From Bosea sp. 29B (GTDB lineage: Bacteria; Pseudomonadota; Alphaproteobacteria; Rhizobiales; Beijerinckiaceae), in the NCBI RefSeq assembly GCF_902506165.1, contig NZ_LR733817.1, positions 4,311,027 to 4,375,026 on the forward strand: a stretch of DNA of 64,000 nt, given 5' to 3'. This document shows positions 52,962-62,175 of the stretch, one piece after another. How positions within the stretch are numbered: position 1 is the first letter of the stretch; every line of letters starts with the position of its first letter. The notes under the pieces were generated by a model, which was not told the DNA's origin, did no database searches, and saw nothing but the letters and a program-made list of their open reading frames with translations. Position numbers and translations under genes: made by a program.

Positions 52962-55208
52962 ATGGGCAAACCCGTCGAGCCGCCTCCGGAGGAGGAAGCC
53001 GAACGCGTCGATCTGAAGAGCGCGCTTGAGGAGCGCTATCTCGCCTATGCGCTCTCGACGATCATGCATCGCGCCCTGCCGGATGCGCGCGACGGCCTGA
53101 AGCCGGTCCATCGCCGCATTCTCTATGCGATGCGCCTGCTGCGGTTGAACCCCGACGTCGTCCACCGGAAATGCGCGAAGATCGTCGGCGACGTCATCGG
53201 TGGCTTTCACCCGCATGGCGATCAATCGGTCTACGATGCCCTGGTTCGCCTCGCCCAGGATTTCGCCCAGCGCTATCCGCTGATCGACGGGCAAGGCAAT
53301 TTCGGCAATATCGATGGCGATAACGCCGCCGCCTACCGCTACACCGAAGCACGCATGACCGAGGTCGCGCGCCTCCTGCTCGACGGGATTGAGGAGGACG
53401 CGGTCGATTTCCGTCCGACCTACAATGCCGAGGACGAGGAGCCGATGGTGCTCCCGGCCGCCTTCCCGAACCTGCTCGCCAACGGCTCGCAGGGCATCGC
53501 GGTCGGCATGGCGACTTCGATCCCGCCGCACAACGCCGCCGAACTCTGCGACGCGGCGCTCTATCTGATCCAGCATCCGGACACGACGTCCGAGCAGTTG
53601 ATGACTTTCGTGCCGGGGCCTGATTTTCCGACCGGCGGCATCATCGTCGAGACGCGCTCGTCGATGGTCGAGACCTACCGCACCGGCCGTGGCGGCTTCC
53701 GCACGCGGGCGCGCTGGCATGTCGAGGACCAGGGTAGAGGCACCTGGTTCGTCGTCGTCACCGAAATCCCCTACGGGGTCCAGAAGGGCCGGCTGATCGA
53801 GAAGATCGCCGAATTGCTCAACGACCGGAAACTGCCGCTGGTCGCGGACCTGCGCGACGAGTCGGCCGAGGATATCCGCGTCGTCATCGAGCCGCGCGCC
53901 CGCAATGTCGACGCCAACCTGATGATGGAATCGCTGTTCAGGCTCTCCGAGCTGGAATCGCGCATTCCGATGAACATGAACGTGCTGACCGGCGGCGTGG
54001 TGCCGCGCGTGCTCAGCCTGGCTGAAGCGCTGCGGGCCTGGCTCGACCATCGCCGGGAGGTCTTGCAGCGGCGCTCGCGCTTCCGCCTCGGCCAGATCGA
54101 GAAGCGCCTCGAAATCCTCGCCGGCCTTCTGATCGTCTATCTCGACCTCGACCGGGTGATCAAAATCATCCGCGAGGAGGACGAGCCCAAGATCGAGCTG
54201 ATGAAGGTCTTCGCGCTCAACGAGGTCCAGGCGAATGCCATCCTCGACACCCGCCTGCGCGCCTTGCGCAAGCTGGAGGAGATGCAGCTCAAGACCGAGT
54301 TCGACGAGCTGACCCAGGAGAAGGGCCAGATCGAGGGTCTGCTCGCCTCCGAAGCCCAGCAGTGGAAGACCATCTCCTGGGACATCCGCGAGGTAAAGAA
54401 GCTGTTCGGCCCGGAGACGGCGATCGGCAAGCGCCGCACCACCTTCGCCGACATGCCAGATACGACCGATATCGACCTGACGCAGGCCATGGTCGAGCGC
54501 GAGCCGGTGACGGTGGTGATCTCGAAGAAGGGCTGGATCCGGGCGCTGAAGGGCCATGTCCAGGACCTCTCGACCCTGTCCTTCAAGGGGGACGACGGTC
54601 TGCGCACCGCCTTCTTCAGCGAGACGACGTCCAAGATCCTGGTGATGGCGACCAACGGCAAGGTCTTCACGCTGGAGGCCTCGAAGCTGCCCGGTGGGCG
54701 CGGCTTCGGCGATCCGATCCGGCTGATGATCGAGCTGGAGGAGAGCGCCGAGATCGTGGCCGCCTTCCCTTACAGGGCGGGCCTGAAGCTTCTGGTCGCC
54801 AGCACGGAAGGGCGCGGCTTCGTCGTGCCGACCGACGATGTCGTCGCCAACACCCGCAAGGGCAAGCAGGTGCTGAACATCGAGGCACCGGTCGAGGCGA
54901 TGCTCGTCGTGCCGGCCGAGGGCGACCATGTCGCGATCATCGGCCAGAATCGCAAGCTGCTCTGCTTCCCGCTCTCCGAGGTTGCGGAGATGGGCCGCGG
55001 CAAGGGCGTCAAGCTGCAGCGCTACAAGGATGGCGGCCTGTCGGACGCCAAGGTCTTCAAGCTGGAGGACGGGCTGACCTGGCTCGATTCCTCGAGCCGG
55101 ACCTGGACGGTGGCGCAGGCTGAATTGCTCGAATGGCTCGGTCACCGCGCCGAGGCAGGCCGCCTGCCGCCCAAGGGCTTCCCGAAGAACAACAAGTTCG
55201 GGGGATAA
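52962..55208 (+). CDS. parC: DNA topoisomerase IV subunit A
   Basis: 748 residues. The breakage-reunion domain starts [33 protein letters not shown], with the catalytic tyrosine in [12 protein letters not shown] and the QRDR-region helix [23 protein letters not shown] coiled-coil tower follows ([24 protein letters not shown]) and then a C-terminal beta-pinwheel domain. Spacing and the absence of a GyrA box point to ParC rather than GyrA. It decatenates daughter chromosomes with ParE. Confidence 0.93.
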   Translation: MGKPVEPPPEEEAERVDLKSALEERYLAYALSTIMHRALPDARDGLKPVHRRILYAMRLLRLNPDVVHRKCAKIVGDVIGGFHPHGDQSVYDALVRLAQDFAQRYPLIDGQGNFGNIDGDNAAAYRYTEARMTEVARLLLDGIEEDAVDFRPTYNAEDEEPMVLPAAFPNLLANGSQGIAVGMATSIPPHNAAELCDAALYLIQHPDTTSEQLMTFVPGPDFPTGGIIVETRSSMVETYRTGRGGFRTRARWHVEDQGRGTWFVVVTEIPYGVQKGRLIEKIAELLNDRKLPLVADLRDESAEDIRVVIEPRARNVDANLMMESLFRLSELESRIPMNMNVLTGGVVPRVLSLAEALRAWLDHRREVLQRRSRFRLGQIEKRLEILAGLLIVYLDLDRVIKIIREEDEPKIELMKVFALNEVQANAILDTRLRALRKLEEMQLKTEFDELTQEKGQIEGLLASEAQQWKTISWDIREVKKLFGPETAIGKRRTTFADMPDTTDIDLTQAMVEREPVTVVISKKGWIRALKGHVQDLSTLSFKGDDGLRTAFFSETTSKILVMATNGKVFTLEASKLPGGRGFGDPIRLMIELEESAEIVAAFPYRAGLKLLVASTEGRGFVVPTDDVVANTRKGKQVLNIEAPVEAMLVVPAEGDHVAIIGQNRKLLCFPLSEVAEMGRGKGVKLQRYKDGGLSDAKVFKLEDGLTWLDSSSRTWTVAQAELLEWLGHRAEAGRLPPKGFPKNNKFGG

Positions 55209-55235
55209 GCGGGACAGCAGGTGCCCGGCACGCCG

Positions 55236-55346
55236 TTATCTGACGGTGCGCTGCGGCGCTGGCCAGCCGACGGAACGGCCGAGATCGGTGGTGTGGCAGG
55301 CAGACAGGGCGAACGCCAGCAGTGCGGCGGTGATTAGGCGCGACAT
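55236..55346 (-). CDS. Very small lipoprotein
   Basis: 36 codons starting at ATG 55346 with GGAGC upstream. It reads MSRLITAALLAFALSAC then a polar tail (HTTDLGRSVGWPAPQ). The basic n-region, hydrophobic core and lipobox LSAC predict a signal-peptidase II-processed lipoprotein of about 20 mature residues, resembling entericidin-size proteins. It lies between parC and the DoxX gene on the minus strand. Function unknown. Confidence 0.65.
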   Translation of the reverse strand: MSRLITAALLAFALSACHTTDLGRSVGWPAPQRTVR

Positions 55347-55393
55347 GAATTGCTCCGAATGGATCGTGCGGGGATAGTGCGAGCCAGGCCGGC

Positions 55394-55801
55394 TCAGTCT
55401 TGCCCGAGAAGCGCTGACTTGGCCGCTGCCTCGATTCCGCTCCGATGAGCGCTGGCGACCAGTAGGCAGAGCGCAAGCAGGATCACGGCCGGCAACGACG
55501 AGCCGGGCAGGATCGTGAGGTGCGCCAGGGTGGCGCCGACCATGGTGCCCGCGAGCAGCAGGGCGGCGAAACCGGCAAGTGCGGGCAGGAGCAGCGCAGC
55601 AGCGCCGGCCAGTTCAATCATCCCGGTCAGATAGCGGAACCATTGCCCGACGCCGATCGTGTCGAAGACCTCGACCATCGGCTGTATGCTGGCGAGTTTG
55701 GCGCCGCCGGCGGCTGCGAAGGCGGCGGCGAGCAGCGCCTTGACGGCCCATAGGCCGAACCGGCGCCAACGCGGCGCCTCCGAAACGTTCGTAAATAACA
55801 T
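55394..55801 (-). CDS. DoxX-family membrane protein
   Basis: 135 residues with four hydrophobic helices (AVKALLAAAFAAAGGAKLA, FRYLTGMIELAGAAALLLPAL, LLLAGTMVGATLAHLTIL, PAVILLALCLLVASA). The GGAKL and TGMIELAGAAALL motifs are typical of DoxX. Family members are inner-membrane proteins linked to redox or stress responses. It is divergent from an HxlR regulator, which likely controls it. Confidence 0.85.
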   Translation of the reverse strand: MLFTNVSEAPRWRRFGLWAVKALLAAAFAAAGGAKLASIQPMVEVFDTIGVGQWFRYLTGMIELAGAAALLLPALAGFAALLLAGTMVGATLAHLTILPGSSLPAVILLALCLLVASAHRSGIEAAAKSALLGQD

Positions 55802-55912
55802 GGATGTCTCCGAGGAATGCCCGAGGGCTGCGGCGGGCGGTCCGTCGCTTTCGTCGTGAGTAAATCGAGGGTAAGATCAAAAACTCAAGTAGGATGAAAT
55901 TTGTGATATAGT

Positions 55913-56311
55913 ATGGAAAACAAGACTGTTGAGTTGCCGCACCTAAGTGAGCGCGCCGAAAGCCTCGCGGATTCAGATGCTTGTCCGAGTTCCGCTGCGG
56001 TCGAGCAATTTCATGCCGCCATGCGTATGTTGACCGGCAAGTGGAAGGGCGAGATCCTGTGGCGGCTCGGGCAGAGCACGCTGCGCTTCGGCGAGCTGCG
56101 CCGTTCGATCCCCGGCATCACCCAGCATATGCTGACGACCCAGCTGCGCGATCTGGAGGCGCATGGTCTCGTCAAGCGCACGATCTACGCGGAGGTGCCT
56201 CCGCGCGTCGAATATGAGCTGACGCCGTCAGCGCGCGATCTTGGCACGGTCTTTCGCGAGATCTGGGCCTGGTCCGATAGGCACGCAACTTCGCTCAATC
56301 TGACAGCTTGA
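55913..56311 (+). CDS. HxlR-family transcriptional regulator
   Basis: 132 residues. The winged-helix core is AAMRMLTGKWKGEILWRLGQSTLRFGELRRSIPGITQHMLTTQLRDLEAHGLVKR, ending EYELTPSARDL; a CP dipeptide near the N-terminus matches the redox-sensing cysteine of some HxlR proteins. No clear Shine-Dalgarno precedes the ATG at 55913, so it may be leaderless or start elsewhere. Divergent from DoxX; HxlR-DoxX pairs are common and often respond to electrophiles or disulphide stress. Confidence 0.87.
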   Translation: MENKTVELPHLSERAESLADSDACPSSAAVEQFHAAMRMLTGKWKGEILWRLGQSTLRFGELRRSIPGITQHMLTTQLRDLEAHGLVKRTIYAEVPPRVEYELTPSARDLGTVFREIWAWSDRHATSLNLTA

Positions 56312-56419
56312 AAGCACGGGTCGCGACGCGATCCAGCGTCTGATCAAAGACTTATGCAAATCTGCTGACTCAGCTCGCCAGCGGCTTGAATCAAGCTCTC
56401 AGCGCCTTGAATCGCGGCC

Positions 56420-57025
56420 TCAACGCATCGCCGGCCCGACGACGCCGACTTCGAGTCCGAGCGTTATCTTGTCGGTGACCGCCCATTCGACGCCCGCGCG
56501 CGCCTCCGGCCTGACGGCGATGTCGGAGCGCGAGAACGGCGCCGAGAACGAGGTCGCGCCATAGCGGAAGGTCTCGTTGGCCGCCGCCAGGCCGACCGTG
56601 GTGTAGAGCAGCACGTCGGGCGTCGCGAACACGCCGGCCTTGACCTGGAAGGCGCCGGCGATGTCGCGGGTATAGGTCGCGCGGTTGAAACCGGGATTGG
56701 CATAGCCGCCGAAGGCGGGGGAGAATTCGAGCGCTCCGGAGATGCCGTAGACGAAATCGCCGTCGCGCCACATCTTGCCGGCCTCCAGCCCGATCACCGG
56801 GCCGGCTGACGTCCCGTAGTGCTTCGAGCTGGTGACCTGGAAGCCGCTGGAGATGCGGGCATAGGAGCCTTCCCATTTGACGCCGCCGGGCGACAGGGTC
56901 GGCTGCGACCAGGCGAAGGAGGGCAGGACGCCGAATCCGGAGAGCGGCAGGAAGGCCTGCGCCTGCGCCGGGGCGCCGGCCGCGAGCAGCGCAGCCAGGG
57001 CTGCGCCGGCTGAAAGAAGCTTCAT
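56420..57025 (-). CDS. Outer-membrane beta-barrel protein
   Basis: About 201 residues from ATG 57025. Signal peptide MKLLSAGAALAALLAAGAPAQA, then alternating amphipathic strands (WEGSYARISSGFQVTSSKHYG, PVIGLEAGKMWRDGDFVYGISGALEFSP, ITLGLEVGVVGPAMR), the pattern of small 8-strand porin-like/opacity proteins of alphaproteobacteria. Role unknown, possibly structural. No operon partner. Confidence 0.75.
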   Translation of the reverse strand: MKLLSAGAALAALLAAGAPAQAQAFLPLSGFGVLPSFAWSQPTLSPGGVKWEGSYARISSGFQVTSSKHYGTSAGPVIGLEAGKMWRDGDFVYGISGALEFSPAFGGYANPGFNRATYTRDIAGAFQVKAGVFATPDVLLYTTVGLAAANETFRYGATSFSAPFSRSDIAVRPEARAGVEWAVTDKITLGLEVGVVGPAMR

Positions 57026-57112
57026 GCGTGCGGTGCCAAAGGCCGGGATCATGCTCATGGCATAGCAGGTGAGGGTGGGATTGTCGCGCTTTTGTGGCGC
57101 GACACCCGGTCG

Positions 57113-58132
57113 TCAGCTCAGCTTGGTCTTGAGGCGCAGGAACCGCATCGTCCGTTCGGCGGTGGCCATATCGAGCTGCTCATAACCCTTGAGATCGTCC
57201 TCGATGTCCTTGGCCTTGAAATAGAGGCGTCGTGCGCGCAGTTCCAGGATGGCGTGAAAGGTGTGCTTGTCGAGTTCCAGTATGCGCGCCAGCACGGCGA
57301 TGCCGCTGACGTCGCGCTGCATCAGCACACGCAGGGCCTGCTCGTTCGAGATCCCGGCGCTGGTCGCGATCACCTGGGCGAGGTGGAAGGCGCGGTCCTC
57401 TTCCGCCAGCATGTCGACGACTTCGCCGAGGCTGCGCGTGCCGGCCTGGAGATCGGCGATCAGCAGCCGGACCTCTCGGCGCTGCTGCCGCGCCTGGCGC
57501 GCCATCGTTGCGGTCTGGTGCGAGCCGGTCTCCGCAGAGGGATCCGACATCTGCTCGACGATGCGCAGCACGCGTTCGGCGCGCTGTGGTGACAGGTCGG
57601 AGCGGCGCGCCAGCGCCTCGCTCACCGCTGTGTCGTCGCCGCCGCGCTGCAGCAGCCGATCGAAGCCGCGATCCGAGAACTGCGCGCCTTCATTGCCCGA
57701 GACGGTGCGCAGCACGGCGCTGTCGCCGCGCTCGACCAGGATGTCGGTGACCCCTTCCGACAGGCGGGCACGTTCGGCGATCGCCACGAGATGCGCCTGT
57801 GTCTGGCTGATGGCGATGGCCGCGAGATCGGTGTCGGTCAGGACCGGGGAGAGCTTGAGCACGAGCCGCGCGACGCCGGCATCGGCATCGTTCGCCAGCG
57901 AGACCGCAACGCGATGCGGCAGCGTTTCGGTGGCGGCGACGTTGTCGGCGTATTGGCGCCGGCCTTCCGTATCGAGATGAGGCAGCGAACGCAGCGCGAT
58001 CTCGCCGTAATGATCCTGTGACTCCTCGCTCGGCTCGGCGTCCAGCAGGAACAGATCCGTCACGGCGTTGAGAAGCTTGCGCCGCGCCTCCGATGACATG
58101 TCTGCCGGCAGGCGGGTGAGAGTCTGCAGCAT
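57113..58132 (-). CDS. DUF2336 domain-containing protein
   Basis: 339 residues from ATG 58132 (MLQTLTRLPADMSSEARRKLLNAVTDLFLLDAE). Entirely helical, HEAT-like appearance, with repeated segments such as LPHRVAVSLANDADAGVARLVLKLSPVLTD and LSEGVTDILVERGDSAVLRTVSGN. DUF2336 is an alphaproteobacterial family of unknown role. Cytosolic. Upstream lies the 357-bp repeat- and AT-rich gap 58133-58489. Confidence 0.82.
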   Translation of the reverse strand: MLQTLTRLPADMSSEARRKLLNAVTDLFLLDAEPSEESQDHYGEIALRSLPHLDTEGRRQYADNVAATETLPHRVAVSLANDADAGVARLVLKLSPVLTDTDLAAIAISQTQAHLVAIAERARLSEGVTDILVERGDSAVLRTVSGNEGAQFSDRGFDRLLQRGGDDTAVSEALARRSDLSPQRAERVLRIVEQMSDPSAETGSHQTATMARQARQQRREVRLLIADLQAGTRSLGEVVDMLAEEDRAFHLAQVIATSAGISNEQALRVLMQRDVSGIAVLARILELDKHTFHAILELRARRLYFKAKDIEDDLKGYEQLDMATAERTMRFLRLKTKLS

Positions 58133-58302
58133 GGATTCTTCCACAAGGCTCCGGCGGCATTCTGACGCCGATCCCAGCAACCTGCCGCAGCGCCGTTTGA
58201 TTTAGTCTTAAGCCGGGCGAAGAATTTCATGTATTTCCAAGCAGCTTATACAACCTATTGGTGCATTTATCTATATAATATTCCAATGGCTGTATATTCC
58301 GG

Positions 58303-58326
58303 TGCGAAGCGGCGAAGCGGCGAAGC
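58303..58326. repeat. Short tandem repeat of GCGGCGAA in an AT-rich gap
   Basis: GCGAAGCGGCGAAGCGGCGAAG is three imperfect copies of an 8-base unit. It follows about 100 bp of unusually AT-rich sequence (58200-58300) that contrasts with the rest of the window. No gene is visible in the gap. Confidence 0.55.
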
Positions 58327-58354
58327 GCCTGAGGGCCTGCCCGAAATTTCATCG

Positions 58355-58474
58355 AGCCCTCATCCTGAGGAGCCATTTCGCCAGAAATGGCGTCTCGAAG
58401 CATGCCCAGAAGGTTCCAGAGCCAGCTGGAGCCCCCTTCGAGACGGCCCTTCGGGCCTCCTCAGGACGAGGGCT
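58355..58474. repeat. CCTCATCCTGAGGAGC-type palindromic repeat
   Basis: Outer arms AGCCCTCATCCTGAGGAG... and ...CTCCTCAGGACGAGGGCT are near-perfect inverted repeats, with inner stems CCATTTC/GAAATGG and CGTCTCGAAG/CTTCGAGACG. This is a widespread Hyphomicrobiales intergenic element. It ends 16 bp before the stop of the unknown 308-residue protein. Confidence 0.75.
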
Positions 58475-58489
58475 GGAGCTTTGAGACCT

Positions 58490-59416
58490 TTATGGCGCTG
58501 GGAAGAAGTTGCTCGGCAGGTTGCTGGGGCGCGTCGTCGACTCCGCCCGCACCGGCGCGCTCGCCGTCGGGCCGTACCCCCTGTCGAAGGCGGTGCCGTC
58601 CTGCTCGTTGCAGGTCGGACGCTGCGGGTTCTTGGCGATGGCGGCCGAGCGCGGAAAGGCCGTGTTGTCGACCGCGTCGGTGGTCGGCTGGCCGATATCG
58701 ATGCGTGAAGTCACCATGCTTACGGTCGGCTTGGCGGTCGGCGAGGTCCAGCCGAGCGTGCCGTGCCAGATGATATGCCAGCCGATCCGCGCCAGGTGAT
58801 GCACTGTCGAGCCGCGTTCCCGCGCGACGAAATAGGCGATGAAGCCTTCGTCGCGTCGGGCCGTATGCAGGAAGTTCGGCGCAGGCACCTTGCTGTTGGT
58901 TTGGCGCAGGGGGAACGGGTTGTTGGGATGGTCGCCGAGCTTGTAGGTCACCAGGAAACCCTTGGTGCCGGTAGTCTGGTCGGTGATGACCTGATTGCTC
59001 GGGTCGAAGATCATCTCGTCGACAGTCGGCAGGTCGCCGTCGCCGTCCAGCGAGGGATTGGTGCCGAAGGCGGATTTGAGGTTGATGGCGATGCTGCCTT
59101 CATTGGCCATCCGCCCGGCATAAAGCGCTTCGTAGACCACGATGTCGGAGACCAGGATCATCCCGAACTCCCAATTGGTCGTCAGGTCGACCTTGTCCTG
59201 CCGGTTGGCCGGATCGCCTGACATCAGCACGGTGCCGGTGCAGGTGATCATCGGGCCGGTATGGCCGGGATGCCCGGCCGGATCGTCGGCGGCGGCGCGG
59301 CGAGCGTTGGTCGTGCAATGCAGCAAAGCGTGCTCGGTGCCGACATGGATGTCGGTACGCGAGCCACCCTTGTTGGCGATGATCGTGGCGGTGCCGGGTG
59401 CGATCGCGACAACCAT
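58490..59416 (-). CDS. Unrecognised 308-residue protein paired with a peptidoglycan-binding protein
   Basis: Start ATG 59416 has AGGAG five bases upstream, supporting real expression. No signal peptide or membrane helix. Visible features: MVVAIAPGTATIIANKGGSR, a short acidic loop SLDGDGDLPTVDE, an aromatic/His-rich stretch HHLARIGWHIIWHGTLGW, a few cysteines, and a Pro/Ser/Thr-rich disordered tail. I do not recognise the family. It lies 54 bp downstream of a small peptidoglycan-binding-domain gene on the same strand, probably as an operon. It could be an exported enzyme, effector or structural protein, but nothing in the sequence decides this. Confidence 0.6.
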   Translation of the reverse strand: MVVAIAPGTATIIANKGGSRTDIHVGTEHALLHCTTNARRAAADDPAGHPGHTGPMITCTGTVLMSGDPANRQDKVDLTTNWEFGMILVSDIVVYEALYAGRMANEGSIAINLKSAFGTNPSLDGDGDLPTVDEMIFDPSNQVITDQTTGTKGFLVTYKLGDHPNNPFPLRQTNSKVPAPNFLHTARRDEGFIAYFVARERGSTVHHLARIGWHIIWHGTLGWTSPTAKPTVSMVTSRIDIGQPTTDAVDNTAFPRSAAIAKNPQRPTCNEQDGTAFDRGYGPTASAPVRAESTTRPSNLPSNFFPAP

Positions 59417-59470
59417 GGCTTCTCCTGCGGTTATCCGACAGTCTGATGTCTTCGGGCGGGGCGCGTCGAT

Positions 59471-59833
59471 CTAGCGAACCGCTGCGCTGTGCGTGCGCGC
59501 CTTGGCGGCTTCGGCGCGGCGATTGAGGGCGCTCACCGCGATGATGGCGCGCTCCAGCGCCGCCATGGTCAGCGGCCCGACGATGGCGTCGGCGACGAGT
59601 CCATTGGCCGTCTGGAAACTGCGCACCCGGTTCGCCGTTTCCGGGCCGAAGATGCCGTCGGGCAGGGTGCGGCCCTGGCCGGTCGAGTTCGGCATCGCCA
59701 TGCCGAGGTCGATCAGAGCGAGCTGGATGATGGCGACGGCATCGCCGCGCTCGCCCTGCTTCAGCGGCGGCGCGTTCTCGGCGGCCTTCCTAAGGCGGTC
59801 ATTGTTCGAAAAGCGCGGTGACGTGAGCGCCAT
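59471..59833 (-). CDS. Peptidoglycan-binding (PG_binding_1) domain protein
   Basis: 120 residues. The N-terminus MALTSPRFSNNDRLRKAAENAPPLKQGERGDAVAIIQLALIDLGM leads into a PGBD repeat with the DGIFGPETANRVRSFQTANGLVADAIVGPLTMAAL signature. No signal peptide, which is odd for a wall-binding domain and suggests non-classical export or use by a lysis or secretion system. A basic Ala-rich tail follows. First gene of a two-gene unit with the unrecognised 308-residue protein. Confidence 0.83.
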   Translation of the reverse strand: MALTSPRFSNNDRLRKAAENAPPLKQGERGDAVAIIQLALIDLGMAMPNSTGQGRTLPDGIFGPETANRVRSFQTANGLVADAIVGPLTMAALERAIIAVSALNRRAEAAKARTHSAAVR

Positions 59834-59917
59834 GATCTCGATCCTGCCCGTCCCCGATGACCCAAGGTTAGTTCCGGGTCCGGGGAGGGGTCAAGGACGC
59901 TGGCATGGCTTCCAGCT

Positions 59918-61117
59918 TCAAGCGGCCGGCAGGCAGGCTGGGCCGAGCGGCTCGAAGCTCTTATAGGTCAGGATGAACTCCTGGTGGCCGAGTTCCTCCG
60001 ACTTCGTCCGCCCGCCTTGCGCCAGCGAGACGACGAGGTCGCGGATTTCGGTGCCGACCTCGTCGAGGCTGGCTCGGCCTTCGAGGATACGGCCGGCATC
60101 GACGTCCATGTCGTCGCTCATCCGGCGATAGGTCTCCGGATTGGCGCAGATCTTGACCACCGGCGAGATCGCCGAACCGACGACCGAGCCGCGCCCGGTG
60201 ACGAACAGCACGCAATGCGCGCCGCAGGCGATCAATTCGGCGATCTCGGCATTGTCGTTGATGTTGGGGAAGCCGAAGCGGACTTCGCCATCCGGCACCA
60301 CGTCGAGCAGATAGAGCCCGCCATGCGGCGGCACATCACCGGGCTTGATCAGGCCGGAAATCGGCGATGCTCCCGACTTGGCATAGGCGCCCATCGATTT
60401 CTCCTCGATGGTCGAGAGCCCACCCTCGGCATTGCCGGCGGCGAAGGAGCCATAGCCGAGCGTCGCGTAGTAGCGCGCCGCCTTGGCGACCGATTTCTCC
60501 AGCTCGACGCCGAGCCCGGGCGTGATCGCACGCGCCGCCATGATGTGCTCGCAGCCGATCAGCTCGCCGGTCTCCTCGAAGATGCAGGAGGCGCCCTCGG
60601 CGATGAGCTGGTCGAAGGCGCGGCCCGCCGCCGGATTGCCGGTGATGCCGGAGGTGCCGTCCGAGCCGCCGCAGACGGTGCCGATCACCAGCTCGCTGAC
60701 CTGCATCGGCACGGTCTCGGTAGCGTCGAGCGCGATGCGCTGCTCCTCGACCCAGGCGCGGCCCTCCTTGATCGAGGCGCGGGTGCCGCCGGTGCCCTGA
60801 ATGACGATGGTCTTCACCGGCCGGCCGGTGGCGCGCACCACCCGCTCCAGCGCGTATTTGTTGAAGCTCTCGCAGCCGAGCGAGACCAGCAGCACCGCCC
60901 CGACATTAGGGTGGGTGCAGAGCTGCTCCATCATCCGCTCGGCATAAGGGTTCGGGTAGCAGCCGGGGAAGCCGATGGCGTGGACCTCGTGCTCGCGCCA
61001 GGGCAGGGCGATCTCGCGCGCGACATGGTGCGCGCATTCGACCAGATAGGCGACGGCGACGACATTGCGGATGCCCTTGCGGCCGTCGCTGCGCAGATAG
61101 CCCCTGAGCTCGCTCAT
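59918..61117 (-). CDS. UxaA-family sugar-acid dehydratase, large catalytic domain
   Basis: 399 residues from ATG 61117, overlapping the SAF gene stop (ATGA). Family hallmarks are GYLRSDGRKGIRNVVAVAYLVECAHHVA, GCYPNPYA, GTVCGGSDGTSGITGNPAAG, ETGELIGCEHIMAARA and GRGSVVGSAISPVVKICANPETYRRM. This is the altronate/galactarate dehydratase catalytic module, here encoded apart from its SAF domain. It dehydrates an aldonic or aldaric acid to a 2-keto-3-deoxy product using iron. The open frame extending to 61579 passes through the SAF gene in another frame and is not used. Confidence 0.88.
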   Translation of the reverse strand: MSELRGYLRSDGRKGIRNVVAVAYLVECAHHVAREIALPWREHEVHAIGFPGCYPNPYAERMMEQLCTHPNVGAVLLVSLGCESFNKYALERVVRATGRPVKTIVIQGTGGTRASIKEGRAWVEEQRIALDATETVPMQVSELVIGTVCGGSDGTSGITGNPAAGRAFDQLIAEGASCIFEETGELIGCEHIMAARAITPGLGVELEKSVAKAARYYATLGYGSFAAGNAEGGLSTIEEKSMGAYAKSGASPISGLIKPGDVPPHGGLYLLDVVPDGEVRFGFPNINDNAEIAELIACGAHCVLFVTGRGSVVGSAISPVVKICANPETYRRMSDDMDVDAGRILEGRASLDEVGTEIRDLVVSLAQGGRTKSEELGHQEFILTYKSFEPLGPACLPAA

Positions 61118-61431
61118 TGTGCCGCTCCCGCCTTGCGCTCGTCCTCGAGATGATAGGTCGGCGTGTAGTCGCTCTTCATGTTCTGGACATGGACATGGTG
61201 ACCGGCGGCGATGGCGACCGTCGCCACGCCGATCGGCGCGCCGTATTTCAGGATCTTCTCGCCGGGCGCGATGGCGCGCCGGGCGATCTTGTGGGCGAGC
61301 GCGATGTCGCGGTCGATCACCGCCGGACCCGTGCCGGTCTCGATGGGCTCGCCCGCCGGCAGGCGGGTGCGCGCGACGAAGACGTTGTCGCGCGGGTCGA
61401 GCAGGATCAGGCGGGGATCGTGCTGGGACAT
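61114..61431 (-). CDS. UxaA-family dehydratase SAF-domain subunit
   Basis: 105 residues. The SAF fold is recognised from ILLDPRDNVFVARTRLPAGEPIE, IARRAIAPGEKILKYGAPIGVATVAIAAGHHVHVQNMKS. In full-length UxaA this module is fused N-terminally to the dehydratase; here it is a separate small gene whose stop overlaps the large-subunit start. Its own start overlaps the RraA stop (TGATG). Tight coupling of all three genes argues for one complex or pathway. Confidence 0.87.
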   Translation of the reverse strand: MSQHDPRLILLDPRDNVFVARTRLPAGEPIETGTGPAVIDRDIALAHKIARRAIAPGEKILKYGAPIGVATVAIAAGHHVHVQNMKSDYTPTYHLEDERKAGAAQ

Positions 61432-62078
61432 CAGAACTTGCCGAATTGCAGATAGGCCTGCTGGGGATCGGTGCCGGCGAGGATCGCGGTGCGGACCTTG
61501 TTCTCCGCCGAGATCGCGGTCTCGGACTTCTCCAGGACTTCCTCGATGATTTCGGCCGGGATGCGCACCACGCCGTCACGGTCGGCGAGGATGTAGTCGC
61601 CCGGCCGGATCCAGACCTCGCCGATCTTGATCGGCTCGTCGACCGCCTTGGGCAGCCAGACGCCGACGATGTCGCGCGGCGTATAGGCCTTGAAATAGGC
61701 CTGGAAGCCCATCTCGACCATGAATTCGGTGTCGCGCGACAGTCCGTCGATGACGCAGCCGCGCACGCCCTTGTTCTTCAGCGTTTCGGCCGAGAGCTCG
61801 CCCATCAGCGCGACCTCTTCGGTGTTGGGCTGGCAGACCCAGACATGGCCGGGCTTGGCGGCGGAGAGCAGGCCGGTCCAGCCGAGCAGGGTCTCGTGCG
61901 CATCGAACTCGCCGGTCTTGCCCTCGACGGTGAAGGCGGGGCCGGCGAGCTTCACGCCTGGCAGCAGGGGGCGCAGCGCCGGCGGCAGGGTGAAGTCCTT
62001 CAGCCCCATGGCGCGCATCGTGTCGTGAATGATGCCGGTGTAGCAGCGTTCGAGGCGCTCGGTCAGCGTATCCGTCAT
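61431..62078 (-). CDS. RraA/HMG-aldolase family protein
   Basis: 215 residues of the RraA fold: GVKLAGPAFTVEG, VWVCQPNTEEVALMGELSAETLKNKGVRGCVIDGLSRDT and VGVWLPKAVDEPIKIGEVWIRPGDYILADRDGVVRIP. GCVIDGLSRD contains the Arg-Asp pair used by the 4-hydroxy-4-methyl-2-oxoglutarate aldolase branch. Beside a sugar-acid dehydratase it is more likely an aldolase or decarboxylase of a 2-oxo acid than an RNase E inhibitor. First gene of the three-gene operon. Confidence 0.83.
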   Translation of the reverse strand: MTDTLTERLERCYTGIIHDTMRAMGLKDFTLPPALRPLLPGVKLAGPAFTVEGKTGEFDAHETLLGWTGLLSAAKPGHVWVCQPNTEEVALMGELSAETLKNKGVRGCVIDGLSRDTEFMVEMGFQAYFKAYTPRDIVGVWLPKAVDEPIKIGEVWIRPGDYILADRDGVVRIPAEIIEEVLEKSETAISAENKVRTAILAGTDPQQAYLQFGKF

Positions 62079-62175
62079 GTTTCCTCCGGTGCGGCCGCTC
62101 CGGCGGCCTTGCGGGCACCTTGCGCAGAGGGTGGCTCAGGGGGCAAGTGCGGATTCTGCAGCGCAGGCGTGCGTA

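Noticed and set aside
52866..55145. 759-codon open frame antisense to parC
   Set aside because: Shadow of a well-supported gene; no domain or ribosome site.
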